A stretch of 5,788 nucleotides of DNA from the NCBI GenBank assembly GCA_018262315.1, contig JAGSPS010000216.1, positions 1 through 5,788 of the forward strand, written 5' to 3'. Numbering within the stretch: the first letter of the stretch is position 1; every line of letters begins with the position of its first letter. Both the position numbers and the translations under genes were made by a program. This stretch comes from Deltaproteobacteria bacterium (lineage in GTDB: Bacteria > Myxococcota_A > UBA9160 > PR03). Of this stretch, positions 5,587-5,788 are shown piece after piece. The notes under the pieces are model-generated. The model was not told the DNA's origin, searched no databases, and saw only the letters and a list, made by a program, of their open reading frames with translations.

Positions 5587-5616
5587 ACCGTATCCGCGAC
5601 GTCGGGGCAAAGTCAA
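5587..5616 (-). promoter_or_regulatory. Sigma-70-like promoter candidate for the MerR gene
   Basis: On the minus strand, TTGACT (complement of 5611-5616, 5 of 6 to TTGACA) is followed 18 bp later by TACGGT (complement of 5587-5592, 3 of 6 to TATAAT). Transcription would begin near 5580, about 30 nt before the GTG at 5551. The -10 match is weak, so this is tentative. Confidence 0.4.
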
Positions 5617-5643
5617 TCAGAAAGACGCCCGAATTGTGCCGTT

Positions 5644-5659
5644 CGAGCGTTCCCGCTCG
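5644..5659. promoter_or_regulatory. Dyad in the divergent merR / 5685 intergenic region
   Basis: CGAGCG (5644-5649), TTCC, CGCTCG (5654-5659) form a perfect 6-bp inverted repeat. Flanking GTT and AAC can extend it with a 2-nt bulge. It lies 25 bp upstream of the ATG at 5685 and about 28 bp behind the MerR -35 candidate. MerR proteins bind such dyads, so it is a candidate operator for the divergent gene. Confidence 0.4.
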
Positions 5660-5684
5660 CAAACGCGTGAGGTAGGCTGGCTAG

Positions 5685-5788
5685 ATGAAGCCCCAACCGA
5701 GGCGGGGCGACGCGGCCACCACCGGCCGCGAGCGCATCTACATCGAACACGACTCGGTGCGGCGCCCGTTCATGCGCGGGATCCTGGT
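5685..5788 (+). CDS. Probable ATP-cone / 2-phosphoglycerate-kinase-like protein, 3'-truncated by window edge
   Basis: An ATG at 5685 opens a frame that runs 34 codons to the window edge without a stop. TAGG at 5673-5676, 8 nt upstream, and GAGG at 5669-5672 could serve as ribosome binding site. After a basic leader of about 15 residues, the segment ERIYIEHDSVRRPFMRGIL (16-34) resembles the N-terminal ATP-cone-like region of 2-phosphoglycerate kinases and related proteins, where a short strand is followed by PFxxGIL. 2-phosphoglycerate kinase phosphorylates 2-phosphoglycerate towards cyclic 2,3-diphosphoglycerate in some archaea; bacterial relatives are mostly uncharacterised. The fragment is too short for certainty and the P-loop kinase domain lies beyond the window. 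It is divergent from merR with 133 bp between the starts. Confidence 0.55.
   Translation, partial: MKPQPRRGDAATTGRERIYIEHDSVRRPFMRGIL

Noticed and set aside
5552..5662. TTG start of MerR at 5662
   Set aside because: The added residues are not family-like and the segment holds a promoter-like pair and an intergenic dyad; the GTG at 5551 is preferred.
1..5788. CRISPR array, tRNA, rRNA, insertion sequence or att sites
   Set aside because: No regularly spaced repeats, cloverleaf-like segments, transposase motifs or terminal inverted repeats were recognised on either strand.

Overview
This is a high-GC bacterial window with codon use strongly biased to G/C in third positions, no introns, and Shine-Dalgarno-like signals at only some starts. 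The gene families (an ECF sigma factor, a MerR regulator, and ParA/MinD-like proteins with short operonic overlaps) suit a high-GC Gram-negative such as a deltaproteobacterium-like lineage (Myxococcota, Desulfobacterota or Binatota). That placement is a low-confidence inference, since no rRNA or other phylogenetic marker is present.

Layout from left to right. (1) Bases 1-732, plus strand: the C-terminal part of a ManB-type phosphomannomutase/phosphoglucomutase, cut by the window edge. (2) 742-1524, minus strand: an alpha/beta hydrolase of dienelactone-hydrolase type, ending 9 bp from the mutase stop (convergent pair). (3) 1646-2236, minus strand: an ECF RNA polymerase sigma factor with no anti-sigma gene beside it and a perfect hairpin in its leader. 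(4) 2237-2545: about 310 bp with no gene, holding several inverted repeats. (5) 2546-5551, minus strand: a four-gene block transcribed right to left. Its order is a MerR-type regulator, a ParA ATPase fused to a C-terminal CBM48/AMPK-type glycogen-binding domain, a MinD/ParA-like protein that has lost its Walker A motif, and a small protein resembling a PD-(D/E)XK nuclease fold without a complete active site. (6) 5685-5788, plus strand: the divergently transcribed start of a probable ATP-cone/2-phosphoglycerate-kinase-like gene.

The most interesting part is block 5. A ParA ATPase that carries its own glycogen-binding module, followed 5 bp later by a pseudo-ATPase paralogue and then by an 8-bp-overlapping third gene, looks like a dedicated machine. 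ParA/MinD ATPases position plasmids, chromosomes, carboxysomes and other cargo on the nucleoid or membrane. A ParA with a CBM48 module could therefore position or segregate an alpha-glucan (glycogen-like) granule or a carbohydrate-coated complex. The fusion and the degenerate partners are visible in the translated sequence; the granule-positioning role is my hypothesis. The flanking sugar-phosphate gene (phosphomannomutase) and possible glycolytic-type kinase fit a carbohydrate theme only loosely.
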